Part shown: positions 1-12,200 of the stretch, piece after piece
How the letters are laid out: each line of letters starts with the position of its first letter
How positions within the stretch are numbered: position 1 is the first letter of the stretch
Virus record (IMG/VR): IMGVR_UViG_3300048590_001377
Span: 1 to 56,940 of that record
Origin: a virus
DNA: 56,940 nucleotides
Direction: 5' to 3' (one strand)
Translations under genes and position numbers: made by a program
Notes under the pieces: model-generated
Seen by the model: the letters and a program-made list of their open reading frames with translations, nothing else
Told to the model about the DNA's origin: nothing
Database searches by the model: none

Positions 1-219
1 TCACTTCCCCCGCCGGCGCAATGCCTGTGCAATGCTGCGAAACCTACTGGCCTCGTCCTCCAGCCGCCGCACTGCGTCGAACTTGCGGGCGGCACTGCGG
101 GTGGAGTCGGATGACGCCCACAGCACCTGCAATGCCCGCTGCTGCAAGTCCATCGCCTGGGCATCGGCCCATTCGGACTTCTTCACAAATCGGCGTGGCT
201 CGGCCTCAACCTGCATCAT
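1..219 (-). CDS. Small basic protein of unknown function, last gene of the late operon seen
   Basis: This 72-residue protein starts at an ATG whose ATGA overlaps the stop codon of the giant gene upstream, so it is probably translated by coupling to it. A second in-frame ATG follows at once. The sequence is charged and rich in Arg, Ala and Glu, looks wholly helical, and has no cysteines, signal peptide or membrane segment. Its C-terminus (ALRRRGK) is strongly basic. I recognise no family. Its place directly behind the giant virion gene suggests a late structural or assembly role, but that is only inference. Its stop codon is the first triplet of the window. Confidence 0.6.
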   Translation of the reverse strand: MMQVEAEPRRFVKKSEWADAQAMDLQQRALQVLWASSDSTRSAARKFDAVRRLEDEASRFRSIAQALRRRGK

Positions 220-3200
220 GGCGAACCTGCCCCGAAGCGCGCTTGCTCACGCGATCGATCCGCCAGATTCGGATTGAGTACCACCCCGCCCTGCGATCTG
301 TCCGAATACCGCTGCCGCGCCCGCAACGAGTTACGCAACGTGCTGGCTTTGATTCCAAGCTCCGGGTATTTGGCGTTGAACCGCCGGATGCCATCGAGCA
401 CCTTGGCATGAGCCTGTAGGTCATTCATGCGAAGCGCCATGGCGTAGGCATCCATCAATGCCTGCCTGCGCCCGATCACATGCGTCTCGAACTTCATGGC
501 AGCGTTGTTCGCCTCATACTGGGCCGACGCCTCAGCGAGTGAGAAGCCGGACGCCTGCGTCGCCAGTTGCCACGGACTCACGCCCTCGATCACCGGGTCA
601 CCACGCAAGGTGTTCACGCCCTCGGTGCCGAATCGGAACGCTTTGAGACCATCGCGAAACGCCTTGGGCAGGATTGTTTCCCAACCGCGCATGAGGTGGC
701 CTTCGTCCATCAGTTGCTTGCCGACGAACAGGTTCTTGCCCATGCCGAACACCGGGCCGGCCAACTGTTCCAAGTAGTAGGCGAAGGAGTCACGGCCTTC
801 CAGTTCGCGGTTTGGCTCACGAACCCACATGTCCGACAGTCCAACGCGGCCCGCAATGTTCGCACCGGTCAGTTCGTTCACCACGCCCTCAGTCACGATC
901 CGGCCACCACGCTGGCCCAGCACGTCGGCCAGGAAGTTGCGCAGCTCGGTTTCAGCGTCGAAATAGTCGTCATCGTCTCCGAAACTGGCGGCAACGGCAT
1001 TGAGCACCGTGAACACGATGGGCAACAACGGCATGCCCATGGCGCCGGCCATGATCCCGGTCATGCCCAGGGTGCCGGACAGGGTCTTGAGCGCCTGCCG
1101 GCGCACGGCCTTGGTCTCGCCCTTCAGGGCTTGGTAGGCGTTGCGGCCCAGGAACCAGGTCATGTTCTGGCTGTACTGCTTGAACAGGAACAACACCTTG
1201 GCGGTGTCCGACTGCATCCAGCGCGGGCGATTCGAATTTCCGTAGTTGAAGTGTGTCTTCCAGATCGCATCCGTCGCGAACTGCACGGCTTCATCGAAGC
1301 TCTTGCCGGCCAGGCGCATGGCCCGGAATGCGGCCATGCCGGTGGCCTCACGGTTCACCACCTCGGCCTTGTGGAACATGAAGGCGATGATCTCCATCGC
1401 CTTTGCATAGGCTGGGTTGTACTTGGTCGAGTCTCCTCCGCTCAGGCCCGCCAGGTTGTGGGCCAGGCTCTTGTCCAGCGCGCCGCGGTCCACCAGCATC
1501 CTGTATGCCCGGCGTTCTTCCGGTTTGGTCAGGGTCTTGCCGATGTTGCCGCCGGTGCGCAGCGCGTCCTTCATCGCCGATGTCAGCAGGGTGCTGGCCT
1601 TGGCCAGCCCGATGTCTGGATGGGCCGACAAGTGCGGGAGCGTGGTCTGCACCACCTGCGTCAGGTTCACCAGCGCGGTGGCCGGGGTCAGGCCCAGGTA
1701 GTAGACGAACCCCAGGCTGGTGGCCGTGCTGGCCGCGCGGGAGTTGGACGGGTTCATGATCCACTCGTGCCGCTTCTTCAGCTCGCTCAACATCGCGTCG
1801 GCCGCTGCAATCTGCTTCGGGTCGGCGTCGCCATGCTTGCGCACAGCATTGTTGTGCTTTTCGGCCCGGTTCACAAAGCCTTCGAGCTGGTGCGAATACT
1901 TCAAGCGCGCAATCTGATGGGCCTCGTGCAGCATGTTGCTGGCGAAGTTGCGGATCGCATCCTGCCCATAGCCTGAAACCGCCTTGCGGTGGATCGAGTG
2001 CTTGCGCTGACTCATTTCCGGCAGGGATTGCAGGTACATTTGGTAAATGTCGTCCTGCGCCTGTATCGGTGCGCCGGTCTTCTGTAGGTGCTGGATCACC
2101 TCGGTGATGAACTTCGCACTCGCACCTTCCAGCAAGCGCGCCTTCTCACCCTTGCGCCCGGTGGCCTTGATCTTGAAGCCTGCCGCCTTGAGTGCATCGA
2201 TCTCCTTCTGCCACTCGCCCACCTTCTCACGCATGATGTAGGTCGGCTCGCCTTCCGGGCTTTCGGCGGAAATCCAGAAATCACCCTGTCGCTGCAAGGG
2301 GAAATACGGCGCCTGCACCCGCTGGGCCTCGAACATCGCCTGAATCTTGGCGATGGTGGACTGCTTGCGCCGGTCGTCCATGTCCATGTCACGGATGCGC
2401 TGCTTCAACGCGGCTTCGCGCTGATCTCGGCGCTTGGCGTACATGTCCCGCGCCCGGCGGTACATGGCTTGGGCTTCCGGGCTGAGTGCCTGCCATTGCT
2501 CTTGCAGGGTCTTGTGGTCCTTCTCGCGCCGGGCGTTGCGCTTGATGAGTCCGCGCACTTCCTTGGCCCGTGCCAGCATCTCGCGCTTGGAGTCACCCGC
2601 ACGTCCACGCATCTGTTCACGGATGGCCAGCAACACCTGTTTCACGTTCTCCTTGTTGGCTTCCAGCTTCTGTCCACCGAACATGATCGGCAACGGCGCA
2701 AAGTCCTTAGCCGGATCCGTGCCGGCAATGGTGGCCTCGTGCATCAGGTCGTTCAGCGCGATGCTGTCCTCCCGGTGCTTGGCGGCCCACTTCTGCCACT
2801 CGTCGGCAAATGTGCCCGCCTCCTCCTGCATCACGTTCCGATCGACGTCCAGCTCCTGCAAGATGTCGGCGTAGTGCTTGATCTGCGGCAGACGCTTGCC
2901 AGCAAGTTCCACCAACTGATCCAGCGTGAACGCACCCAGCCACACCGGTCGGAACTGTTCCAACAGGTTCTTGGCGGCCTGCACCACGGCCTTGCCTGGG
3001 CGAAGCAGCTTCTCGAAGTTGCTGACGATGGCCGGCTCGTTGCCAACCAGCGGCGAGCCGGTTGGGTTGGATGGGGTGGGGTCTGGGCGGGAGAAAAACA
3101 CGGCAGCCTCACGGCCGGCCATGCCGCCCGTGGCCCCGGTGATACGCGACCAGTGCAGGCCGACGCGATCTTCCTTGCGGAGCGCCCGGTAGCGGGCATG

Positions 3201-6200
3201 AACATCCGCCAGCATGGGAAGAATCTGCCCCATCGGCAGTGATGCACTTCCGTCCGGATTGCGCAGCGCCGTCCAGCCCGCCGCAACTTCGCCATCCTGC
3301 CCGCGCGCATGATCGGCCCAGCCGCGCTTATGGAAGGCGCGGAACGTAGCGCGATCCGGGTTCGGCCCGTTCACATCCATTTCGCCCGTGCCAACGTGAA
3401 TCGTCCACGTCAGTGCAGGCTCCTCGTTCACTCCGGCCTCGACCTGCTCTTTGCCGAACACCTCAACCACCAAAGCCTCTTGCGGCATGCCTTGATTCTT
3501 GACCCTGGCGCGAGTCTGGTAGCCTGAGAACGGCCCTAGTCGTACAGAGAAATCCCGTGCCGCGTCATGTACGCCTCCAAGCTCTCGCGTCGCGGATTCC
3601 GAAAGTCTGCGAACCACGCGCTCAAGAGGGCGTGATTCCGCTCCGACAGCGGCGGAAGACTCAGGCGACGCGCCATCGGGTAGCTCGCCATAGGGCCGCC
3701 CCCATAGGCGAAGGTACGCGGCCTTGTCCTGTTCGGTGGTGATCCGTTCGCCCCATTCGTTGATTGGTCGCTCATCGCGGTTGCCCTGTTCTCGACCGGA
3801 GAGGTCGGCTTCCTGTTCCTGCGAGAGTAGGCCGAGCTGGCGCAGCACGTCCAGTTGATCCTGAGACAGATTGCCGACGCCGGATGGCATTTTCGTGGCA
3901 TCGTCTTTGCGGCTGAACATCGGCTGCCCAGCCAGCGCAGCGTCACGCATCTTCGGTGTCAGGTCGATGGCATGGACAGGTTTCAGCTTTGCCTCAACCG
4001 CCTTGATGCGATCTGAGGCCGGCATGGCGTCAAGTTCGGCCCTCGAATATCCGCTGGCGGCAGCGGCAGATTCAAGCTCTGCTGTGGTCGAACTGCCGAC
4101 AAGGCGCGTACTTCCAGCCCTTGCACCAAACGGCTTGGCCCACTTGTTCACGGCGGACGGCAGGATCTTGTCGTAGAAGCCGCGCATGCCGGAGCCGCCG
4201 ACTTTCAGGTCAACGCCTCGGAACTCGCGCTGCCCGCCATTGATCGCCTTGTCTGCGATCTCCTTCCCGACAATCTCCGCAAGCCCCTCCTTCGTCGTGC
4301 TGCGGATGTGTTCGAAGCCTTCGCCGTCACGCGCAACGCTAACCTCGATGGATTGATCGAAGTCGCCATCCAACCGGATCGCATCTACCTGCTTGCTCAG
4401 GTCATACCGCTCGGCCTGCTGCTCGCCCGTGGCCCAGGCGATCCGGTCAAAGCCGTTCTCTGCGGCCATGCGTACCATGCGCTTGAACGCGAGCATGGCC
4501 CACTCGTCGGTGGCCTTGAATGGGGCGTCGGGGACTGCGCCAAGCGCCGCGCGTAAATCTCGCCGGCCGAGCACCATCTGCGCAACCTGCGCGAGATTTG
4601 CGGCGAACTGATTTGGGGCGCTACCGCCGGCCAGCTTGTTCGTCACGGGCGAGCCATCCTTCGATGTCACCACCCAATTTGTGCCGTTGTGGGAAGCCGT
4701 ATAGCCGGCGTCCTCCAACAGCTTCAACACCTCGGCGTCAGGCCTGTCTGCTCGCGCATATCCCTGCTTCCGCCCCGCCTGGTGCCAGTCGCTCTGAATC
4801 TCCTCGAGGAACAGCACCTTCTTCCCATCCGCATCGGTGCGCTCGTTGAAGCGGACGTGGGCGAGGATGTTGGGCTGGTCGAAGTGGTTGGAGCGATAAA
4901 CACCTTGTCGAGTATCGTTACCAATAACTCGCTTGGAGCCATCGGGCATGGTTACATTGTAGGAGCCGTCTGCATTCTTCCAGTTGACCGTTCCACCACC
5001 AAGTTTGTCGCCAGCTTTTAACTCTTGAACGGGCAACGTCAGCAGCAGCTCGCGGTAGTTCTCGCCGCCGGGGAGTTGGTACTGGCCGAACTTGGTATCT
5101 GGCCCGCCCTCTGCGTACTGGGCAACCTCGTCACGATAGCGTTCGCGGGCATCGCGCCGCTCGGCATCGGTCAGTTCACTGTAGGGCGTTTCCTCGTTCG
5201 CGCCGCTCTCGTCGTTCCACCACGCCTCGACCTCGGCTTCAACTGCATCGTTGTCGCCCAGCACAACATCCTGCACCTGCACCTGATTGGCGCGGATGAA
5301 GTCGGTCAGATGATCGCGCGCCACAGCGCCGTCCTGCTTTGCCAGCCAGTCATCCACACCAAGCCAGTCACGTTCGGCCTGCTTCATCTCACCACGGCGA
5401 ATCGCACCATCCATCCAGCCCTTCCAGAATGCAGCATCGCCACCCTTCTTCGGCACGCCTTGCGCCTTGCTCACAGCATCAAGCATGGCGCTGTAGAAGG
5501 TCGGCGTGGATTGAGAGAACGCCATCTCGCGCGCCGGACGCCCCGTTGAGGCAGCCTGACCGCGTGGCGCCTGCGTCACCCGCTTGCGTCCACGGTACAG
5601 CGCATCCAGCAATTCCGCCTCACGGAACGCCTTGCTGATGTTCATGGGGATACCGAGCTTGGCAAGGAACTGGCGAATCTTCGCCACCACGCGCATGGTT
5701 AGGCCTGAGCGAATACCCTGCTCGGCCATGATCGCCAAGAACTCCTTGGCGAAGGTCTCGGCAGACTCATTGCCATAGCGCCGCTCGGCAGATTGCAGCG
5801 CCTTCCAAATCTTCGGCGACACATCGGATTGCTTGAGTCCGCGCAATCGCTTCACGTCAGCCACCAATCGTGCCCAGGCTTCCTTGCCCATCACCCGCTC
5901 GATGCCATAGTGGCCGATGGCCTCATGGCTCAGGGTTTCCAGGGCGCGAGCCACGTCACGGTTGTTGCCGGCCACGATCCAGACGGTTGAGCCGCCATCC
6001 CACCAGCCTTCTACGTCGCTCGGCGCATCGGCGGGCAGATTCGCGCCCTGCTTGCGAGCCTCGGCCACTGACCGCACTAACCGCACCACCGGCTTGTCGC
6101 CCTTCCAAGTGTCCAGCACATTGCGGACGGCAGCCTGCACGTCGGCGGCGCTGGTGAGAAAGCTGGATTTGTTGTTCTCCGCGCGCGAGTAGTACGGCGT

Positions 6201-9200
6201 GATCTGCGCCTTCTCTGGCGTCAAAAGGGCTTCGTCCCAGATCACATAGTTGTGACTGCCTTTGCCATCGCGGCGGCTGTTACCGTCCAGGTAGCGTAGG
6301 CCGGGGATGCCGATGGAGTTGAGTAGCGCCGAGCCAGCCTGCGGGTCTTTGCCATCGACGACGTAACGGCCAGCCTTCTCAGACGCCGAGTACGCACTGG
6401 CGGCGTCGTAGATGTCCCAGCCACTCATGAAGTCCAGCGCCTCAAATGGAGCGCGCTCCTTTATCGCCTTCCGCACCTTCTCCGGCTGCTCACTCAGCGG
6501 CTTGTCCCAATCCAACAGGTCGGAGTCTTCGGGGATTTCAGCGTGGTAGAGCTGGCCGCGCCCCTCCAACAACTGCTCCGCGCGCTCAATGGCAGCAACC
6601 GCCTGATCGTGCTCCGACTGCTCAATCTCACCGTCACGCAGGCTATCTGCGTACTGCCGACGAAGCACAGCAGGCGTGAGGTCTCCGGCCAGCAGTTCGT
6701 CGTACACCCCCGCCGCCATTCTGTCGCCGTTGCGGTCCGCCTCCTGCATCCAGCCACGAATCTTCTGTTCAACAGGCGTCGACAGGATCAGGGCACCGAA
6801 GGTCGCATCCGTCCTGACGTTCTCTGCGTACCACTCGGCAATCTCCCTACGGCTGGCAAAGTTCATGCCGTACCCATACGCCTGCGCCCCTGCGCCCGTA
6901 CCGATCTTGTTGAGCTTGAAGCCGGTCTGCTCGATGCCTCGATGCGGCGTGCCGTGCCACACCCTCTGCTCCAGCATGGAGCCATCCGCCGCCGTCCGCT
7001 GCACAGCCCCTTCGCGGATGCCCCGCGCAATCTCAGCGGCCAGCACACGCAGTTCCGACTTGGTGATCGGCCCAACAAGGCCCAGCTTGCGCAGTGCCGG
7101 TGTCAGGAAGTTGGCGATGAACCGATCCCACCACAGGCGCATGTTGCTCGGCGTGTCTTCGGCGATCCGCGCAAAGACTTCCTCGGCCTGCTCGATTTCG
7201 CTCTTGTCGGCGTACAGCGCCTTGATCTCCTTCCACACCCCTGACAGCGCCTTGCCGTCGCGGGTCCGGTTGATCCGATCAAGGATGTCCTGCTTTACCT
7301 TTGGCGGGAAAAGATTGAGGCCAAAGTGTCCCACCATCTCATGTATAAGCGCCTTGCGGGCGCTTCGTGCGTTCCGCACACGCATTGCCACGATGGCAAT
7401 GGTAGACGTTCCGGGGATGTATCCGGCGGTGAAGGTGTGGGGGCTTCCGTCCTCATTGGGCGGGAAGCCCGAGTAGTCTGGGACGACGACGACTTTGACC
7501 CCGTTCCGAGCCAAGCCGGCACGGCTAGATAGTCGGATTCCGGCAATGGCGTCTTCGACTTCCTGAACACTGAGCGGGTTCTCGATCGGATCGGTGGATT
7601 CGTTGTGGCGGGAGAATAGCACCACATTGCCGGTTTCCGGGTCGGTGCGGCTGAACATGCCCTCTGAACCACGCCGCGCTGCCAGCATTTCGTCGAGTGC
7701 GTCGCCGAGCCCGGCCTTGCGCAGCGCCTCGCGCTGGGTCTCCAGTCCGGCGTCTAGGGTCTTCTTGTCAGCAGCCTGCAGGTCCGGGCCCTTCATGAGC
7801 AGCAGGCGCTGGACGGACTTGAAGTCGCGACGCGCGCTGGCTAGGTTCTCTGCATCCGCGAATGGCTTGGCGGCTTCCTCGATGAACCGCTCCGCCTTGG
7901 TCCGTGCCTCCTCGATCTGTTCGGTCAGACTCGTCTTCTGCGCATCCAGCCTATCGACGGCATTGTTCATGCGCGTGATGAGACCGGAGGCAGAGAAACT
8001 GTCCGCTTCCTTGGCGACGAAGCTCAGAATGTCGCCAAGGTCGTTGCCAACATGCACGCTACCGAAGACGCCGGCCGTGACTTCGAACGACAGTCCGCGC
8101 CATTTGATGGTGAGGTCGTCTGGGTTGCGGCCAAGGACCACATCACGGGCGATCTCTCCAACAGCACGCGCGATGGCCTGAGTGAACTCCTTGCGATCGC
8201 TAATTTTCTTGCCACCCACGGCGCTCCCGGTCGGCACGCCTTCCTTGGTGTCCGGCAGGCGCTCTGCCAGCATCGTTTCGATTGTTTTGAGCTTGCGCGG
8301 CAGGTACTTTTCGGCGTCTTCCTTGGATCGCTGCGCGGCGCGGCGGGCAGCGACGACGTTGTCCGCATGCGCGGCTTCCAGGTTCTCCAGCCGCTTCACG
8401 TCGTTGCGGAGCTGGGTCTCGCGCAGGATCAGAGGATCGCCCGAGGCTGCGGCCTTCATGTCGGCGGCGTTGGACGCCTCGCCGTCGATGTCGTCGATCT
8501 CGTTGATGGTGCCGTCGAAGGTGCGGAGTTGCTCGATGCCGCGCGCCTTGTGTTCGAGGATCTGCCAGCGACGAGCGTCGTAGGTCTGCGCCGTGGCGTA
8601 GCGGTAGATTCCGACCTCGAACCCTTCCGGATCGCGGTCGTAGAGCTTGTTGCCACGTCGGATCACGCGGCCTTCGCGCTGTTCCAGGTCGGACGGCTTC
8701 CACGGGGCGTCGATGTGGTGCAGCGCGACGGCGCGTTCCTGCACATTGGTGCCGGCGCCCATCTTCGGTGTCGAGCCGAACAGAACGCGCACGTCGCCAC
8801 GGTTCACCGCCGCGAACAGCTTAGCCTTGGCGGACGGTGTACTGTAGTCGTGAATGAAGGCGATCTCCCGCTCCGGGATGCCGTTTTTTATCAGCTTCGC
8901 CCGCATATCGTCGTACACGCTGAAGCCGGCCGAGGCGCTCACGCCGGCAATGTCCTGTAGGGTGACCGCCTCAACTTCTGCGGTGTCGATCTCGTTGGCG
9001 TCGTTGTACTCGTCGATCTCCTCCTGTTGCAACTCACCAGAGGCTTCACGGTCTTTGACCCAGCGCGCGCGCGCGTCGGCTCCGGCCAGCGCAGACTCCG
9101 CCCATTCCTTCGCGGCGGCTCGGCTCGGCTGGTCATCTGCCATCAGGTGCCCGGTCGCGGCGTCGTACACGGCGAACGCCGCCGGGCGGTCCTTCGTTTT

Positions 9201-12200
9201 CGCACGCGCCTCGACGATCAGGAACGGCAGTTCCTCGGCACCTTCAAGCGAGTGCAGCGTCGCCCGCCTGTGGATCACAGAGCCGTCTGTGTCGCGCACG
9301 TAGGCACGCTTGGGCTTGTTCGCCAGCGCGGCACGCGCCGAGATCGGCACGCTCATGTCGCAGAACACCAACTGCGTGCCCTTGTCCTTCTTCCAAGCCT
9401 TGTACTCGGCGACGATGTTGTCCACCGCACGGTTGATCTTGGAATCCGGGAAGTCCGGCGCGTTCGGGTTGATCAGACGGTAATCAAGTCCAGCCTTGTT
9501 CGCTTCGCCGGTGAGCGAGAGCGCGTTGACCTTGCCCTTGGTTTCACGGGTCAGCTCGCGCACACGGGCAAAGCGACCAAGCACTGATTTCTCGTCGAGA
9601 TCGATCTCTGGCGTGAGCGCTGCCTCGACAGCACCAGCGCGCGCCTCCTCGGCATTTTCGTAGGTACCCAGCGCGATGGCTTGCGTATCGTCCCCCGCCT
9701 TGTGCATGCGCAGGAACACCTTGCCGTCCATGTCCTCGGTCTCGAAGGTATCGCCATGTGCAAGGTCGAGCTTGAACTTCGCTCCACCGTCCGGCCAGCG
9801 CGAGAGCTTTGGAACGCCCATGAAGTCAGCGACCAACGGCGAGCGTGGCGCGACGACCAATTGAGGGCGGCCGCCCTTCACCTTCGGCACCGGGAACCGC
9901 CCGCCGCGCGCCTCCTCCTGCACCTTGAGGTCGTCCAGCGTGATGACATCGGCAAAGGACAGGTAGTCGGCCATCAACGATGACAGGTTCTGGAACTTGG
10001 CGAAGCGGCTGGATGCACGGAAGCCGGAGCCCGACGGCGCGACCTCGTAGACATTTTCGACACTGCCGTAAGCGCGCGCCCATGCATCGAACATATGCAG
10101 GCCGTCGCGCTTCATCTGCGGGTACTGCATGTAGCGCTGGACGTTGTACATCTCCACCAGCGAATTGCTGACCGGCGTCCCGGTGGCCGTGATGAGCGGC
10201 GCCTGATCGCCGTAGGTCTTGAACAGCCACTGGGTCTTCATGAACAGGTCGAAGGCACGCGCCGAGCCCTTCGGATTGCCCATGCCGGGCACCTTGGTCA
10301 TGGTCGAACTGTAGGTCAGGTTCTTGAATTCGTGAAGTTCGTCCACTCCCAGAGCATCGAGGCCGAGCTCGTCGAAGGTCAGCACCTTGTCGCGGGGGCC
10401 CGCGGCGCTCAGCCGCTCCTTCATCTTGGCTTCGAGGTTCCTCTTGATCCCCTCCATGTCGCGGACAATGTTGCGGTCGCCGCGCTCACGCTTGATCTCC
10501 TCGATGGCCTTGGCAAGGTCGTCGATCTGCTCCTTCAGGATATTGGCCTCCACTTCCGACGGCAGTCCGATCTTCTTCAGCGAACTGTGGCCGAGGATGA
10601 CCGCATCCCAATCGCCGGTAACAATCTTGGAGAACAGCTTGGGTCGGTTCTCTTTGGAGAAATCCTCCGGGCGGGCAGCCAGCACGCGCGCTCCCGGATA
10701 GAGTCGAGTGAACTCACTACGCCATTGCAAGGTCAGGTGGTTGGGCACCGCCAGCACCGGCTTACGCGCGATGCCAAGCCGGCGCATCTCCATGATCATG
10801 CCGACGATCTGGAACGTCTTGCCAGCGCCAACGACGTGATCCAGCAAGATTTGGCGCGACTGAAGGCCGCGCCAAATCCCGTCGAGCTGGTGCTTGAGCA
10901 ACGTGATCGCAGGATTCTTGCCCGGCAAAGACAGGTGCGAACCGTCGTAGCTGCGACGCACCGTGCGATTCATCTTGTCGTTGTACTCGGCGAGCACCTT
11001 CTCCCCGCGCTCTGGGTCACGCCAGAGCCAGGACTTCCACTCATTGCGGATAGCGTTCTGCTTCTCGCGCGCGGCCTCGGTCTCGGCTTCCAGCACGATG
11101 GTGCGGGTCGAGTCGCCGACCTTCTCCGTCTTGGTGACGACCACGGTGCGCCCGTCGATGGTCTGCTGGATGATCTTGTCGGCACCAATGTGCGGCGTGC
11201 CCCAGGTCTGGGCGTTGCGCACCTCGTCAATGTGGCCGGTCTTGTTGAACATCCAGCGACCCAGCGACTTCACATAGCTGGTCGAAACCTTCGCGCCAGT
11301 GATGTGCTCAATGAAGTCTTCCACGATGGAACTCGGCACGAAGTGCGCGCCAAGAGAAATGTGGATCTCGCTGGGGCTCTTGTCCTTCGGGATAACGGCC
11401 TTGAGCGCCTTGACGTTGCGCGTGAACGCGGAATCGGCCTTAGCCGCAGCCTCGGCCTCCGCGAGCTTGGTCTTCACGTCGCCGGACAGGTAGGCGTCTG
11501 CGGTCTCAATACCGCCCTCCGGCGTCGAGTACACCAGATCGCCGAGTTCCGCGACGATGGCATCCTGATCCTTGCCGTAAACCCGCGCCATGTAAGCGGG
11601 GTCAACCGTGCCACGGTAATTGAGGCTGGCGATCAATGCGTCTTTGGCGCTGAACACCGCCTGCATATCGTTCTGCGGGAACGCGACCCGTCGCTCGAAG
11701 ATGTCGGCCTTCCTCGCCGATGCAGCGCGAGGCTCGATGCCTTCCCTGTCGGCAACCGCCTTGCTGATGCCATTGTCGTAGTCGAACTCCAGCGCCTGCA
11801 CGAGATCGCTGTCGCTGTCCTCCTTGAACAAGCGGTAATTGGTCGGCGAGTTCAGGTAGCCGTGCTCCTTCAGGAAGGTGTCGTAGGCTTTGTTCAGGCG
11901 ATTGCGGCTGGCGGCAATCGCTTTGTCTGTTGCCAGCGGGTCGCGTTCCAGAAGCATCTGCGCACGCAGGGCATCGCGCACGGCAATCATGCCACGCATG
12001 CGGGCTTCGGCCTTGGCGTTCGGCGGCGTCCACGCATCCGCAGTCTTCGCACCTGCGGTGTCCTCACCACGTTGCTGGATTACACCCTTGCCATCCACGT
12101 AGTAGCTGCCGACCTTGATCCCGTCCGGCACCTCGGCCTTCTGCATTGATTCGGTGCGGTCGATCGGCTGGTAGATGCCTTCTGGCAAGCGGTTGACCCA

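Noticed and set aside
10095-12149. 684-codon open frame on the plus strand opposite the giant gene
   Set aside because: It is an antisense shadow of the GC-rich giant frame, without a ribosome site or recognisable domain. The same holds for plus frames at 567-1976, 12975-14666 and 15462-17372.
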